Source: Kofleriaceae bacterium
GTDB lineage: Bacteria; Myxococcota_A; Polyangia; Haliangiales; Haliangiaceae
Reading direction: 5' to 3'
DNA: 64,000 bases
NCBI GenBank assembly: GCA_018057825.1
Contig: JAGPCY010000002.1
Location: 124,001-188,000, forward strand
The notes under the pieces are model-generated. The model saw nothing but the letters and a program-made list of their open reading frames with translations, was not told where the DNA came from and made no database searches. How positions within the stretch are numbered: position 1 is the stretch's first letter; each line of letters opens with the position of its first letter. Of this stretch, positions 8,286 through 17,435 are shown piece after piece. Made by a program: the position numbers and the translations under genes.

Positions 8286-9304
8286 AGCGCCTGGGTCTCA
8301 CGCTCCTCGTGTGTGGGCTGGCGGCGGCGGGCCCTGCCGCCGCCGAGCAACCGCCGTCGTCGACGCCGCCGTCACCACCGCCGTCGGCCGCGCCGCCCGA
8401 GGCTGCACCGCCCGAGGCTGAGCCGCCCGAGGCTGCACCGCCCGACGCTGCGCCGCCCGACGCCGCGCCGCCCGAGGCTGCGATCGAGCCGGTCGAGGCG
8501 ACCGCGCTGGCGATCGAGCCGGTGGCGGCGACCCGCGCGCCGGCGCGGCGCGGCGCGGACCTGGTCGTCAATCGGCCGCTGACCGGCGCCTTCATCGTCG
8601 GCGGCGCGCTGGTCTGGGCCGGCAGCGATCGGGTGTTCCAGGACACCCTGGCGCCCAAGGACTGCCGGATCTTCTGCGAGTCCGAGGTGAACCCCTTCGA
8701 TCGCGAGCTCGGCGCGGCCCTGACGTGGGACGACGATGAGCTGCCGCAGATCCTGAGCGACGCCGCCGCCTACGTCGCGATCCCGGTGGTCGGGTTCGGC
8801 GGCCTGGCCTACGCCGCGCTGTCCGAGGGCCGCAGCAAGGGCGAGCTCCTCGACGACGTCCTGGTGGTGGCCGAGACCACCGTGGTGGTCGGGCTGATCA
8901 ACCGCGCCACCGCGCTCAGCTTCGGCCGGACCCGGCCGCGCACCCGCAACGCGCCGATCGACGATCCGGTGCGCGATAGCCGTCAGGCCCACGAGTCGTT
9001 CTTCTCCGGCCACACCTCGGCGGCGTTCTCGGTCGGCGTCGCCGCGGCCCAGGTCGCGAGCCTGCGCGGCTATCGGATCGCGCCGTGGCTGTGGGGCTCG
9101 GCCTTCGTCTTCGGCGCGACCACTGGCTACATGCGGCTGGCCGGCGCCGATCACTACCCGACCGACGTCCTGGTCGGCGCGACCGTCGCCACCGTGGTCG
9201 GGGTGTTGTGGCCGCGCCTCCACGTGCGCAAGGCCCCGGTCCGCGTCGAGCCGCTGGCCCTGGCCGACGGCGGCGGCGGGTTGCGGCTGCGCGGCGCCTG
9301 GTAG
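8282..9304 (+). CDS. PAP2-family phosphatase with a proline-rich N-terminal region
   Basis: A protein of 340 residues. A signal peptide (1-20) is followed by a degenerate PPEAAPPDA repeat to about residue 75, probably a periplasmic linker. The PAP2 domain carries the three conserved motifs: GRTRPR (215-220), FSGH (241-244), and RLAGADHYPTDV with Arg285, His291 and Asp295. Family members dephosphorylate lipid phosphates such as undecaprenyl pyrophosphate or phosphatidic acid. Several hydrophobic helices fit a membrane location. Overlap with the transporter stop indicates co-expression. Its stop codon lies inside the palindrome at 9302-9320. Confidence 0.85.
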   Translation: MKRLGLTLLVCGLAAAGPAAAEQPPSSTPPSPPPSAAPPEAAPPEAEPPEAAPPDAAPPDAAPPEAAIEPVEATALAIEPVAATRAPARRGADLVVNRPLTGAFIVGGALVWAGSDRVFQDTLAPKDCRIFCESEVNPFDRELGAALTWDDDELPQILSDAAAYVAIPVVGFGGLAYAALSEGRSKGELLDDVLVVAETTVVVGLINRATALSFGRTRPRTRNAPIDDPVRDSRQAHESFFSGHTSAAFSVGVAAAQVASLRGYRIAPWLWGSAFVFGATTGYMRLAGADHYPTDVLVGATVATVVGVLWPRLHVRKAPVRVEPLALADGGGGLRLRGAW

Positions 9305-9320
9305 CCGCGCAGCGCGGCTA
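9302..9320. terminator. Palindrome holding both stop codons of convergent genes
   Basis: TAGCCGCGC and GCGCGGCTA are exact complements flanking a single A. The left TAG is the stop of the PAP2 gene and the right CTA is the complement of the TAG stop of the membrane protein on the other strand. Folded RNA would have a GC-rich stem of about seven pairs and a five-base loop on either strand, fitting a compact bidirectional terminator. No T-run follows, so intrinsic termination would be inefficient. Confidence 0.45.
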
Positions 9321-11222
9321 CCGCGGCTGATAGACGAAGTCGATCCGCTGCAGCGTGATGCACGGCGGTCCGTCGGCGCAGCGGAAGCGGAACCGGTTGG
9401 GGCCCTTGATCAGCACCCCCGGCGGCACCGCGAGCCGGTAGGTCGTGGTCGCGGTCTTGCCGACCGCGATCGGAAACCACCGACCATCGATCCCCAGCTC
9501 GAAGCCAGGCGGCCGCGCGCTGCCAGTCAGCTCGAGGGTGACGTGGTCACGCGCGAACAGCGGCACCACCAAGGACGCGCCGCCGGTCGGGCTGGCGACC
9601 TCGACGCCGTCCTGCTTGCCCAGCTTCCACGTGCCGTAGCAGTGACGCTGGCAGGCGCCGGCGGTGAGGCGGAAGCCGTCGCGCACCACCACGCCCGGCT
9701 GTCCCCACTCGCGGTTGCCGACCCACAGGCGCTCGCCGCCGAACAGGAGATCGTGGCGCTCGACCGGCAGGCCGTGGCGCCAGGCCCACAGCCAGTTGTG
9801 CGGCCACGCCGACGGCGAGCCCCAGTCGCGATCGAAGCTGCGGGCGACCCGGGTCACGCTGTCGAGGTAGACCCCGGTCATGTCGTAGACGTCCTCGGAC
9901 AGCGGGAACAAGCGGTAGTCGGAGATGCGGCGCGACAGGTCGAGGTTGACGCACACCATCGGCGTCAGCGCGCCGGCCAGGGCGACCCGCGGCAGCACCC
10001 GCGGCCAGCGGGCGTGGGCCGCGCGCAGGGCGTCGACCAGGAAGGCGGCGCCGACCAGGTGGCAGATCGTGACCCCGACCATGCGCCGCGCACCAAAACC
10101 CCAGAATCCCCAGAAGTCCCAGGTGGAACCGTTTACCCACACCTGCAAGAAGAAGGCGATCGCCAGGTAGCCGGCCAGGTAGCGCCGCTCGGGGCCGCGC
10201 GCGACCACCAGGCCGAGGATCGAGACGTAGGCCAACGGGGTCCAGCGGAACAGGCCGTGCTTCGACGAGAACAGCACCTCCCACAGGTACGGCGCGTGCC
10301 ACTGCATGAAGTTGTCGCTGGAGTACGGGCCGAACGGGTGGTCGAAGTACCGCATGAACACCACGGTCTGCGGGCTCGACACCAGCACCATCGCCGCCAG
10401 GGCCGCGCCGGCGTAGCCGACCATGCGCGCCGCGCCGCGGTGGTCGCGGCGCCACAGCCGGCGGGCTAGCTCGAGGCCACCCTCGCCCAAGGGCAGCGCC
10501 GCGATCGTCACGTCCTGGGCCCGGGCCAGGATCACCAGCCCGAGGAGCGCGCCGAGGATGGCGTAGCGCCGAAGGTCGTGGCGGCCGCGCGTGAGGTCCC
10601 AGTAGTCGACCACCAGCGCGACGGTGAGCGCCGACCAGGCGTGGGCGTAGCCGCACAGGAACACCGACCAGAAGTACAGGCCGGTGCCGAGCCCGACGAT
10701 GCCGACCGCGAACAAGGCCGCGGTCTCCGACGCGTGGCGGCGCGCCAGGCGGTAGCCGACCAGGAGCGTCGCGAACCCGGCCAGGAGCGTGCCGAAGAAC
10801 GTCCAGCGCTGATGGAAGGCGTCGTAGCCGTGGGTCGGGCGATCGCCGCCGAGGGCGTTGCCGAGGAGCACCACGCCGTGGGTGAGCGCGAAGGCCGGCA
10901 GCTCGAGGAGCGACGAGCCGACCGGGTACAGGTAGTTCTTGCCGGTGGTGGTCGGCAGGGTCGCGGTGCCGAGCGGATCGCCCCAGGTCGCGAGCTGGTT
11001 CGACAGGTCGAGATCGCCGTCGAAGAAGATCGACAGGCGGTTCAGGTGCAGGTAGTGGCCGTCGAGGCGGGCGTACACCCGCTGGTACTGACCGGTCGGC
11101 TCGATCCGCCCCGGGGTGTACGGCTCGACCGCGAGGAACTTGTTCATCCACACCGCGAAGATCAGCGCGAACACCACGCGCGGCCACGTCAGGTGCCGGC
11201 GCAGGTGAGTCGACCAGGTCAT
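9318..11222 (-). CDS. Large multi-pass membrane protein, GT-C glycosyltransferase-like
   Basis: A protein of 634 residues with about ten hydrophobic helices over residues 15-440 and a soluble C-terminal part of about 190 residues containing two cysteines (CQRHCYG). The N-terminal loop RIEPTGQYQRVYARLDG with several acidic residues before the second helix resembles the catalytic loop of GT-C lipid-linked glycosyltransferases, but no diagnostic motif is clear. The C-terminal region looks like a carbohydrate-binding beta domain. Its start overlaps the stop of the GT2 gene by four bases, so it likely acts with that enzyme, which would supply polyprenyl-phosphate sugars. Function is inferred from context. 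Confidence 0.65.
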   Translation of the reverse strand: MTWSTHLRRHLTWPRVVFALIFAVWMNKFLAVEPYTPGRIEPTGQYQRVYARLDGHYLHLNRLSIFFDGDLDLSNQLATWGDPLGTATLPTTTGKNYLYPVGSSLLELPAFALTHGVVLLGNALGGDRPTHGYDAFHQRWTFFGTLLAGFATLLVGYRLARRHASETAALFAVGIVGLGTGLYFWSVFLCGYAHAWSALTVALVVDYWDLTRGRHDLRRYAILGALLGLVILARAQDVTIAALPLGEGGLELARRLWRRDHRGAARMVGYAGAALAAMVLVSSPQTVVFMRYFDHPFGPYSSDNFMQWHAPYLWEVLFSSKHGLFRWTPLAYVSILGLVVARGPERRYLAGYLAIAFFLQVWVNGSTWDFWGFWGFGARRMVGVTICHLVGAAFLVDALRAAHARWPRVLPRVALAGALTPMVCVNLDLSRRISDYRLFPLSEDVYDMTGVYLDSVTRVARSFDRDWGSPSAWPHNWLWAWRHGLPVERHDLLFGGERLWVGNREWGQPGVVVRDGFRLTAGACQRHCYGTWKLGKQDGVEVASPTGGASLVVPLFARDHVTLELTGSARPPGFELGIDGRWFPIAVGKTATTTYRLAVPPGVLIKGPNRFRFRCADGPPCITLQRIDFVYQPR

Positions 11223-11956
11223 CGCCCGAGGCGCGGCGCGACGAAGCCGCGGTAGTACGCGGTCGCGGTGGTGGCGAGGAGGCGCGAGCCGTAGCGCCAG
11301 ACCCGTCGGCTCATGCCGCCGTGATCGGGCGGGTAGAGGACGGTGATCGGCACCTCGCGGATGCGCGCGCCGGCGGCCGCGGCCTGGACCAGCGACTCGG
11401 TGATGTAGTCGTAGTCGAAGGACGGCGCGAGGGCGTCCATGACCTTGCGGTTCATGCAGCGAAAGCCGCAGGTCAGGTCGCGCAGGTCGTGGCCCATCGC
11501 GGCGCTGACGCCGCGGGCGAAGCCGGTCAACGCGAGCTGCTTCCAGCGCGCCATGCCGTCGGGGGTGGCGCCGACGAAGCGCGAGCCGATCGCGAGATCA
11601 CAGGCGTCGGCGGCGACCGGCGCGGCCAGGGCCGGCAGATCGCTCGGCAAGACCTGACCGTCGGAGTCCAGGTGCACGAGGTAGGCGAAGTCGCGGGCCC
11701 GCGCCCAGTCGAGGCCGGAGCGGAACGCGGCGCCGACCCCGCGGTTGCGCTCGTGGCGCACGACCTCGGCGCCGGCGGCCCGGGCGACGTCGCCGGTGCC
11801 GTCGGTCGAGCCGTCGTCGATCACGACGACCGTCAGGGGGCCGAGCGGCAGCGGCGGCACGGCGCGGATCGCGGCGATCAACTCGCCGAGATGATCGGCC
11901 TCGTTCAAGGCCGGTAAGAGCACACACGCGGACACGGCGGCGCGAGGATTCCCCAC
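11219..11956 (-). CDS. Family 2 glycosyltransferase, dolichol-phosphate-mannose-synthase-like
   Basis: A protein of 245 residues with a single GT-A fold. The opening ACVLLPALNEADHLGELI, the nucleotide-binding VVVIDDGSTDGTGDVA, GAAFRSGLDWA and the metal-binding LVHLDSDGQ (DSD) are standard DPM-synthase-like motifs. CGFRCMNRKVM and YITESLVQAA follow near the acceptor site. It would transfer a sugar from a nucleotide donor to polyprenyl phosphate at the inner membrane. There are no C-terminal membrane helices. The stop overlaps the start of the large membrane protein, and the hydrolase gene ends 13 bases upstream, so the three probably form one operon. Confidence 0.9.
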   Translation of the reverse strand: MGNPRAAVSACVLLPALNEADHLGELIAAIRAVPPLPLGPLTVVVIDDGSTDGTGDVARAAGAEVVRHERNRGVGAAFRSGLDWARARDFAYLVHLDSDGQVLPSDLPALAAPVAADACDLAIGSRFVGATPDGMARWKQLALTGFARGVSAAMGHDLRDLTCGFRCMNRKVMDALAPSFDYDYITESLVQAAAAGARIREVPITVLYPPDHGGMSRRVWRYGSRLLATTATAYYRGFVAPRLGR

Positions 11957-11969
11957 GACCGGCGGGGCG

Positions 11970-13082
11970 TCAATCGCGCCGGGCCGCCGTCTGGCGCGGC
12001 GTGACCGTGGCCACGTCTCCGCGCAGGAGCGCTCCGACCTCGGCGCAGATCGCGTCGGTGGCGGCGGCGCAGGCCGGCGCCAGCGCGGTCAGGAGCAGAA
12101 AGCCATGGACCAGGCTCGGGTGATCGCGCTCGACGACGGAGACCCCGGCAGCGCGCAGGCGCGCGGTGTAGGCGCGGGCCTCGTCGCGCAGCGGATCGAA
12201 GCCGGCGGTGACGACGTAGGCCGGGGCCAGCCCGACCAGGTCGGGCGCGCACCCCGGCGACACCCGCGGCTCGCGCAGCGTGGCCGCGGTCGGCGACGGC
12301 CCGAGGTAGTGGCCGCGATACCAGGCGATCGACTTGGCCGACAGCACGAAGGCCTCGGCGTTGTCGACCTGCGAGGGATAGCTGCCGGCGAAGTCGACCG
12401 CTGGATACAGGAGGACCTGGAGCGCCGGGGCGACCGCGTCGTCGCGACAGGCCTGGGCGATCACCGCCGACAGGTTGCCGCCGGCGCTGTCGCCGCCGAC
12501 CGCGAGCCGCGTCCGATCGAGGCCGAGCTCGTCGGCGCGGGCGGCCACGGCGCGGAACGCGGCGATCGCGTCGTCGGCGGCGGCCGGGTAGGGGTGCTCC
12601 GGGGCCAGCCGGTAGTCGACGGCGATCACGCGCAGCCGCCCGAGGGCGGCGAGCTTGCGGCACAGGGCGTCGTGGGTTTCGAGGTCGCCGGTGACCCAGC
12701 CGCCGCCGTGGAAGAACACCAGGCCGGGCGCGATCGCGGGCAGGTCGGTCGGCGCGTAGACGCGGGCCGCGCGGAGGCCAACCGCGCCGGCCACCGTGAG
12801 GTCGCGGGTGACGACCGCGAGCTGGTGGCCGGGGTCATCGACCAGCGCGATCCCGGTGCGCATCGCGCGACGAGCGGCCGCCGGGCCGCGGGTCCAGACC
12901 TGAGAGTCGCCGGTGCGGCGATCGAGGGCGGCCAGGAGCGCGAGGTCGCGGTCGAGCCCGCGGTCGAGCCAGGCCTGCTCGCTGGCCTCGAGACGACGGC
13001 GGAGCCTCGGCGACGCGCGCAGCCAGCGCGCCAGGGGCCGGAGCGCCGCGACCCGGAGGCGTTGCCAGCGGTCGAGCTGCAT
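11970..13082 (-). CDS. Alpha/beta hydrolase of the hormone-sensitive-lipase (GDSAG) family
   Basis: A protein of 370 residues from the ATG at 13080-13082; longer frames upstream overlap the divergent gene and lack coding character. It shows the full HSL set: oxyanion HGGGW (125-129), nucleophile elbow GDSAGG (197-202), catalytic Asp in GFDPLRD (about 296) and His in VHGF (about 326). The first 100 residues form the helical cap usual in this family. Likely a cytoplasmic esterase on short or medium acyl esters. It heads the unit with the two glycosyltransferase genes and is divergent from the lipoprotein gene at 13114. Confidence 0.92.
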   Translation of the reverse strand: MQLDRWQRLRVAALRPLARWLRASPRLRRRLEASEQAWLDRGLDRDLALLAALDRRTGDSQVWTRGPAAARRAMRTGIALVDDPGHQLAVVTRDLTVAGAVGLRAARVYAPTDLPAIAPGLVFFHGGGWVTGDLETHDALCRKLAALGRLRVIAVDYRLAPEHPYPAAADDAIAAFRAVAARADELGLDRTRLAVGGDSAGGNLSAVIAQACRDDAVAPALQVLLYPAVDFAGSYPSQVDNAEAFVLSAKSIAWYRGHYLGPSPTAATLREPRVSPGCAPDLVGLAPAYVVTAGFDPLRDEARAYTARLRAAGVSVVERDHPSLVHGFLLLTALAPACAAATDAICAEVGALLRGDVATVTPRQTAARRD

Positions 13083-13113
13083 CGCGTGAGCATCGCACGG
13101 TATGATCGTCGCG

Positions 13114-13818
13114 ATGAGGCGCGCGCTGGCGATCGCGATCGTGCTCGTGGGATCGATCGGCTGTGGCCGCGGCGGGGGGAGGCCGCCGCTCGCCGCGGGA
13201 GGGCCGGTCGCGCCGGGCGTCGCGGTCGCGCCGGTCGCGCTCACCCAGGCCGAGGCCGAGGCCGCGCTCCTGGCCAGCCCGGCCTGGCGGGTCGACGCCA
13301 CGATCCGCGCCACCGGGCAGTTCACCGCCGACCTCGAGGCCACCGCGATCGTCGCGGTCGGCAACCGCGCCCGCCTGCGCGCCCGCGGCACATTCCTGGG
13401 CCAACCCGCGGCGATCGACTGGGTGAGCGACGGCACCGTCACCAGCACCGGCGGGGCCGCGCCGCCCGCCACCGGCGAGGCGATCGCGATCGGCATCGCG
13501 CGCATGGGGCTCTTGCACAACCTGGTGCGGGCGATGAACGGTGCCGGGCCCGATCACGCCGAGGGCGGCGCCGCGGCCTGGGTCGAGGTGGTGGGGCCGC
13601 GGCCGCTGGCCGCCGATCGCGTGGCCTTCGGGCTGCGGGTCGATGGCGAGGACGCCGCCGACGTCGAGCTGACCCTGGCCGCGCCCGGCCCGGTCATGAC
13701 CGCGCGGCGGATCACCGTGCGGTTCCCCGGTGGCGAGATGACCGTCGAGGAGACCTACCGGTTCACGCTCGCGTACACGCCCGCCGCCGACGACTTCGCG
13801 GCGCCGCCGCCGCCGTGA
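13114..13818 (+). CDS. Putative lipoprotein, LolA-like in outline
   Basis: 234 residues from the ATG at 13114 (RRALAIAIVLVGSIGC, Cys 17); an ATG four codons earlier is also possible. A Gly/Pro/Ala linker is followed by a domain with WRVDATIRATGQFTADLEA and repeated amphipathic beta strands, ending PGGEMTVEETYRFTLAYTP. The strand pattern resembles outer-membrane lipoprotein-sorting or DUF4292-like folds, but no motif is decisive. Exported and lipid-anchored is a good call; function is unknown. It converges on the FHA gene with five bases between them. Confidence 0.65.
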   Translation: MRRALAIAIVLVGSIGCGRGGGRPPLAAGGPVAPGVAVAPVALTQAEAEAALLASPAWRVDATIRATGQFTADLEATAIVAVGNRARLRARGTFLGQPAAIDWVSDGTVTSTGGAAPPATGEAIAIGIARMGLLHNLVRAMNGAGPDHAEGGAAAWVEVVGPRPLAADRVAFGLRVDGEDAADVELTLAAPGPVMTARRITVRFPGGEMTVEETYRFTLAYTPAADDFAAPPPP

Positions 13819-13823
13819 GCGCG

Positions 13824-14954
13824 CTACTTCATAGCGTCGGTGATCACCTGGTTGAGGGTCGCGGCGAGGACGTCGACCGAGGCGCCGCGGAGCTGCGCTA
13901 GATCGAGCGCGACCGCGCCCTCCTTGTCGAAGCCCTTCTTGTCGATGTCGATCACCAGCTTGACCTGAGCGCCCAGATACTCGACGCCGAGCTTGACCTC
14001 GTTGATCCGGTTCTTGTGCTGGGCCGGCGGCGTGAAGCCGGCGTCGTAGCGCTGGGCGTGGGGCCGCGACACCCACTCGCTGAAGCGGTAGTCGAGGGAG
14101 CCCATCGCGTCGCGCAGCCGCTCGAGGTCGTGGTTGCGCACGGTCAGGTCGAGCTCGACGTCGACGTCGGACGCCCAGTTGATGTCGACCACCGCGTGCA
14201 GGCACCACCGCACCGTGCGGCTCGACGCCGCGACGCCGCTCGGCACTTCGAGGGCGAACGGCAACGGCAGGACGTCGCCCTTCTGCGCCTTCCACGGGCC
14301 CTGGCGCACCAGCACCCGATCCCAGACGTGGCCGCCGCCCTTGCCGTCCTCGTGGCGCTCGATCAGCTCGACGGTGATCGAGGCGACGGTCTCGTGATCG
14401 AGGGCCGTGAACTCGACGAAGCCCTCGAGCTTCGACCCGGCCCAGGTGGTGTCCTGGCGCAGCGCCAGGAGCACGACGCCGTTACCGTTGGCGTCTTGCC
14501 GGCGGTAGGCGAACTCGCGGGGCAGCGGCTCCGACGCCAGCGGGCCGGTCAGGGGCGCGGCGGCGGCGGCCGCGATCTGCGCCTGTTGCTGAGCCAGCGC
14601 CGCGGCGAACTGCGGGGGCGGCGCCGGCGGTGGCAGCGCCGCGGCGGTCGCGACGCCCGGCCAGGCCACCGACAGCGGCACGCTGCCGAGGGAGACGTGG
14701 GTGCCGGGCGGGATCGCGACGACGTTGCCGCCGATCGGACGGCCGGCGACCCAGGTGCCGTTGGCCGAGCCGAGGTCGCGGATGAAGAGCTGGCCGTTGG
14801 TCAGCCACACCTCGGCGTGGCGGCGCGACAGACCGGCGTCGAGGAACGCGAGCTGGGACGCCGAGGGATCGCGGCCGATGAAGGCGCGGTTGTCGTACGG
14901 ATCGAGGCCGAGCTGGGCGGTGCCGAGCGTGAGGACCACGGTGGGAGTGCTCAT
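13824..14954 (-). CDS. FHA-domain protein with an arrestin-like (Spo0M-type) C-terminal domain
   Basis: 376 residues from the ATG at 14954 (STPTVVLTLG); an ATG four codons upstream is possible. Residues about 5-95 are a forkhead-associated domain with IGRDPSA, GLSRRHAEVW and DLGSANGTWVAG, the phosphothreonine-binding set. An Ala/Pro/Gln-rich linker to about 180 leads to a beta-sandwich (DTTWAGSKLEGFVEFTAL, then ELIERHEDG and RWCLHAVVDINWASDVDVEL) like Spo0M or arrestin-fold proteins. It probably recognises a phosphorylated partner of a Ser/Thr kinase; none is encoded nearby. It lies 28 bases downstream of the aminotransferase on the same strand. The arrestin-like assignment is moderate. Confidence 0.8.
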   Translation of the reverse strand: MSTPTVVLTLGTAQLGLDPYDNRAFIGRDPSASQLAFLDAGLSRRHAEVWLTNGQLFIRDLGSANGTWVAGRPIGGNVVAIPPGTHVSLGSVPLSVAWPGVATAAALPPPAPPPQFAAALAQQQAQIAAAAAAPLTGPLASEPLPREFAYRRQDANGNGVVLLALRQDTTWAGSKLEGFVEFTALDHETVASITVELIERHEDGKGGGHVWDRVLVRQGPWKAQKGDVLPLPFALEVPSGVAASSRTVRWCLHAVVDINWASDVDVELDLTVRNHDLERLRDAMGSLDYRFSEWVSRPHAQRYDAGFTPPAQHKNRINEVKLGVEYLGAQVKLVIDIDKKGFDKEGAVALDLAQLRGASVDVLAATLNQVITDAMK

Positions 14955-14982
14955 CGCCGCCATCATCGCAGAGCCGGCGAGG

Positions 14983-16173
14983 TCATTTCGCCGGCGGCGG
15001 TCGCGAAGTGCGCGCGCGCTCGGCCCAGGCCGCCAGGCGGGTCAGCGCCGCGTCGATCGTGGTCGGAGCTTTGCAAAAGCAGAAACGCACCAACGTCCGC
15101 GGTGGGTCAGCTTGGTAAAACGCGCTCATCGGGATCACCACCACGCCGGCCTCGACCACCAGGCGCTGGGCGAAGGCGACGTCGGTCTCGTCGGGGGCCA
15201 TCCAGGCCGCCACGTCGGCGACCAGAAAGTAGGTGCCGGCGCCGGCGACCACCTCGGCACCGAGCCGGCGCAGGCCGTCGGCGAGGCGCGCTCGGTTGGG
15301 TGCCATCGCCGCCGCCAGGTCGCGGTAGTGGACGTCGTCGGACAGGCCGAGCGCGACCGCGTGCTGGAGGTTGGGCGGGGTCGTGAAGGTGACGAGCTGG
15401 TGGGCCTTCGCGATCGGGTGGATCAGGTGCGGCGCCCCGACCACGTAGCCGACCTTCCACCCGGTCAGCGAGAAGGTCTTGCCGGCCGAGCCGATGCGGA
15501 CCGCGCGGTCGCGCATCCCCGGTAGGGTCATGAGCGGGACGTGGCGCGCGCCGTCGAAGGTGACGTGCTCGTAGACCTCGTCGCAGATCGCCAGGACGTC
15601 GCGGGCCACCAGCTCGGCGGCCAGCCACGCCAGGTCGGCGGGCGCGAACACCTGGCCGGTCGGGTTCATCGGCGAGTTGATGACGATCGCCTTGGTCCTC
15701 GGCGACAACGCCGCCGTCAGCGCCGCGCGGGGCAGCGTCCAGTCGGGCGGCGTCAGGCGGACCGCCACCGGCACCGCGCCCAGCCGCCGGATCACCGGGG
15801 CGTAGGTGTCGTAGGCCGGCTCGAGGAGCACGACCTCGTCGCCGACCTCGAGCAGCCCGAGGAAGCAGTCGAGCAGCGCCTCGGTCGCCCCCGAGGTGAT
15901 CAGCACCTCGGTCTGCCAGTCGAGGTCGAGGCCGTAGGTCCGGCGATCGTGTTCGGCCACCGCCTGGCGCAGGGCCGGCAGCCCCATCATCGGCGGGTAC
16001 TGGTTGTGGCCGTCGACGACGTAGGCGGCGGCCGCCGCGCGCAGGGCCTCCGGGCCGCGATCGTCGGGGAAGCCCTGCCCGAGGTTGACCGCGTCGTGAG
16101 CCCGGGCCAGGGCCGACATCGCCTCGAAGATCGTCGTGCCCGCGGCCGCGAGCTGGTGGTTCGGTGCTGCCAC
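14983..16173 (-). CDS. Class I/II PLP-dependent aminotransferase, KAT/YbdL-like
   Basis: A protein of 396 residues. Features in order: NLGQGFPDD (about 30-38), NQYPPMMGLPALRQAVAEH (57-75), the ITSGATEAL cofactor-phosphate region (92-100), NSPMNPTGQVF (166-176), ICDEVYEHV (196-204) and the PLP lysine in SAGKTFSLTGWK (Lys232). The NLGQGFPD and NQY motifs are typical of methionine/kynurenine aminotransferases (KAT, YbdL), which can act on methionine, aromatic amino acids or glutamine. Exact substrate unknown. The start lies 9 bases after the TetR gene, so it is probably co-transcribed with it. Confidence 0.92.
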   Translation of the reverse strand: MAAPNHQLAAAGTTIFEAMSALARAHDAVNLGQGFPDDRGPEALRAAAAAYVVDGHNQYPPMMGLPALRQAVAEHDRRTYGLDLDWQTEVLITSGATEALLDCFLGLLEVGDEVVLLEPAYDTYAPVIRRLGAVPVAVRLTPPDWTLPRAALTAALSPRTKAIVINSPMNPTGQVFAPADLAWLAAELVARDVLAICDEVYEHVTFDGARHVPLMTLPGMRDRAVRIGSAGKTFSLTGWKVGYVVGAPHLIHPIAKAHQLVTFTTPPNLQHAVALGLSDDVHYRDLAAAMAPNRARLADGLRRLGAEVVAGAGTYFLVADVAAWMAPDETDVAFAQRLVVEAGVVVIPMSAFYQADPPRTLVRFCFCKAPTTIDAALTRLAAWAERARTSRPPPAK

Positions 16174-16182
16174 CGACCGAGT

Positions 16183-16866
16183 CTACTCGGACCCGGTCGG
16201 GTAGCGGATCGGGATGGTCAGCCCGCGCAGCATCGCGCGCACGCTGCCCCGGAGGTCGGCCTCGAAGTCGCAGGCCAGGTCGGCGTAGGCTGGACGGGCG
16301 ACGATCTCGCGCATGAGCGGCGGCGGATTGGCCATCGGCCACAGCCCGGCGATCTGGGCGTGGAGGTAACGGACCACGGCGGCAGCGCGGAAGAACGGTA
16401 GGGCCGGCAGCGCCGTGGTCAGGGCCGCGCGCAGGCGGACCGCCAGCGCGAGCATGCGCGACTTGAACAGCTCGGCCGCCGGCACCGAGGTGTTGTGCTC
16501 GAGGACGCCGGCGACGACCGCGATCAGGGCGCATGCGATCGGCCGCGCGGCGACCGTGTGGGCCAGGGTCTGGGCGACGCGATCGACATCGTCCGACCCG
16601 ACCAGCGGCGCGGCCGCCGCCTCGAACTCGTCGAGCCAGGCCGCCACCTCTTCGGTCAGAAGCTCGAGGAGGATCTCCTCGCGGCTGCCGAAGTAGCGGT
16701 ACAGGTTCGACTTCGCCAGGCCGACCTCGCGGGCGATCGCAGATAGCCCGACCGCAGCGACGCCCTCTGCGGTGACCAGTCGGCGCGCGGCCGCCAGGAC
16801 GTCGGTGCGCCGCTGCTCTTTCTGGTCGGGATCGCGCGCGCGTTGGAAGGTTGGTCCGCTCGACAT
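16183..16866 (-). CDS. TetR-family transcriptional regulator
   Basis: A protein of 227 residues. Residues about 18-65 are the TetR DNA-binding domain: DVLAAARRLVTAEGVAAVGL, then SAIAREVGLAKSNLYRYFGS, with the usual recognition helix ending YRYF. The C-terminal domain is helical and ligand-sensing, with no recognisable specificity. Upstream, 16978-17012 holds two palindromes with TAAGAG/CAAGAG half-sites spaced 22 bases that overlap a sigma70 promoter facing the epimerase gene; this protein is the natural candidate to bind them. It may also control the aminotransferase that follows it. The upstream region has a half-site (GGTCTCTTA, 16876-16884) just before its start. Confidence 0.9.
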   Translation of the reverse strand: MSSGPTFQRARDPDQKEQRRTDVLAAARRLVTAEGVAAVGLSAIAREVGLAKSNLYRYFGSREEILLELLTEEVAAWLDEFEAAAAPLVGSDDVDRVAQTLAHTVAARPIACALIAVVAGVLEHNTSVPAAELFKSRMLALAVRLRAALTTALPALPFFRAAAVVRYLHAQIAGLWPMANPPPLMREIVARPAYADLACDFEADLRGSVRAMLRGLTIPIRYPTGSE

Positions 16867-16962
16867 GAGTACGTGGGTCTCTTATAGCACGGACACCGGA
16901 GATGCTAGCTAAGAGTTTGTATCTCATGGTGTATCGTGCCGATTTCGCATGGGCCAGGGCCG

Positions 16963-17039
16963 TAAGAGAACGATGGGCTCTTGACAAGAGACTGATGGTC
17001 ACTTAATAAGAGACCGTCGGTCGGAACGGTGGTCTCTTA
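16963..17039 (+). promoter_or_regulatory. Sigma70 promoter overlapped by two TetR-type operators
   Basis: TTGACA (16981-16986), 17 bases, then TAATAA (17004-17009) form a near-consensus sigma70 promoter pointing at the epimerase gene. CTCTTG-A-CAAGAG (16978-16990) is a perfect palindrome over the -35 box. CACTTA-A-TAAGAG (17000-17012) is the same palindrome with one mismatch over the -10 box. Their centres are exactly 22 bases apart, as expected for repressor dimers on one DNA face. Further half-sites occur at 16963, 17007 and, inverted, 17031-17039 and 16876-16884. Transcription would begin near 17016 and cross the hexamer tract. Confidence 0.7.
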
Positions 17040-17040
17040 C

Positions 17041-17424
<384 letters not shown>

Positions 17425-17435
17425 GAGGACCGCCC

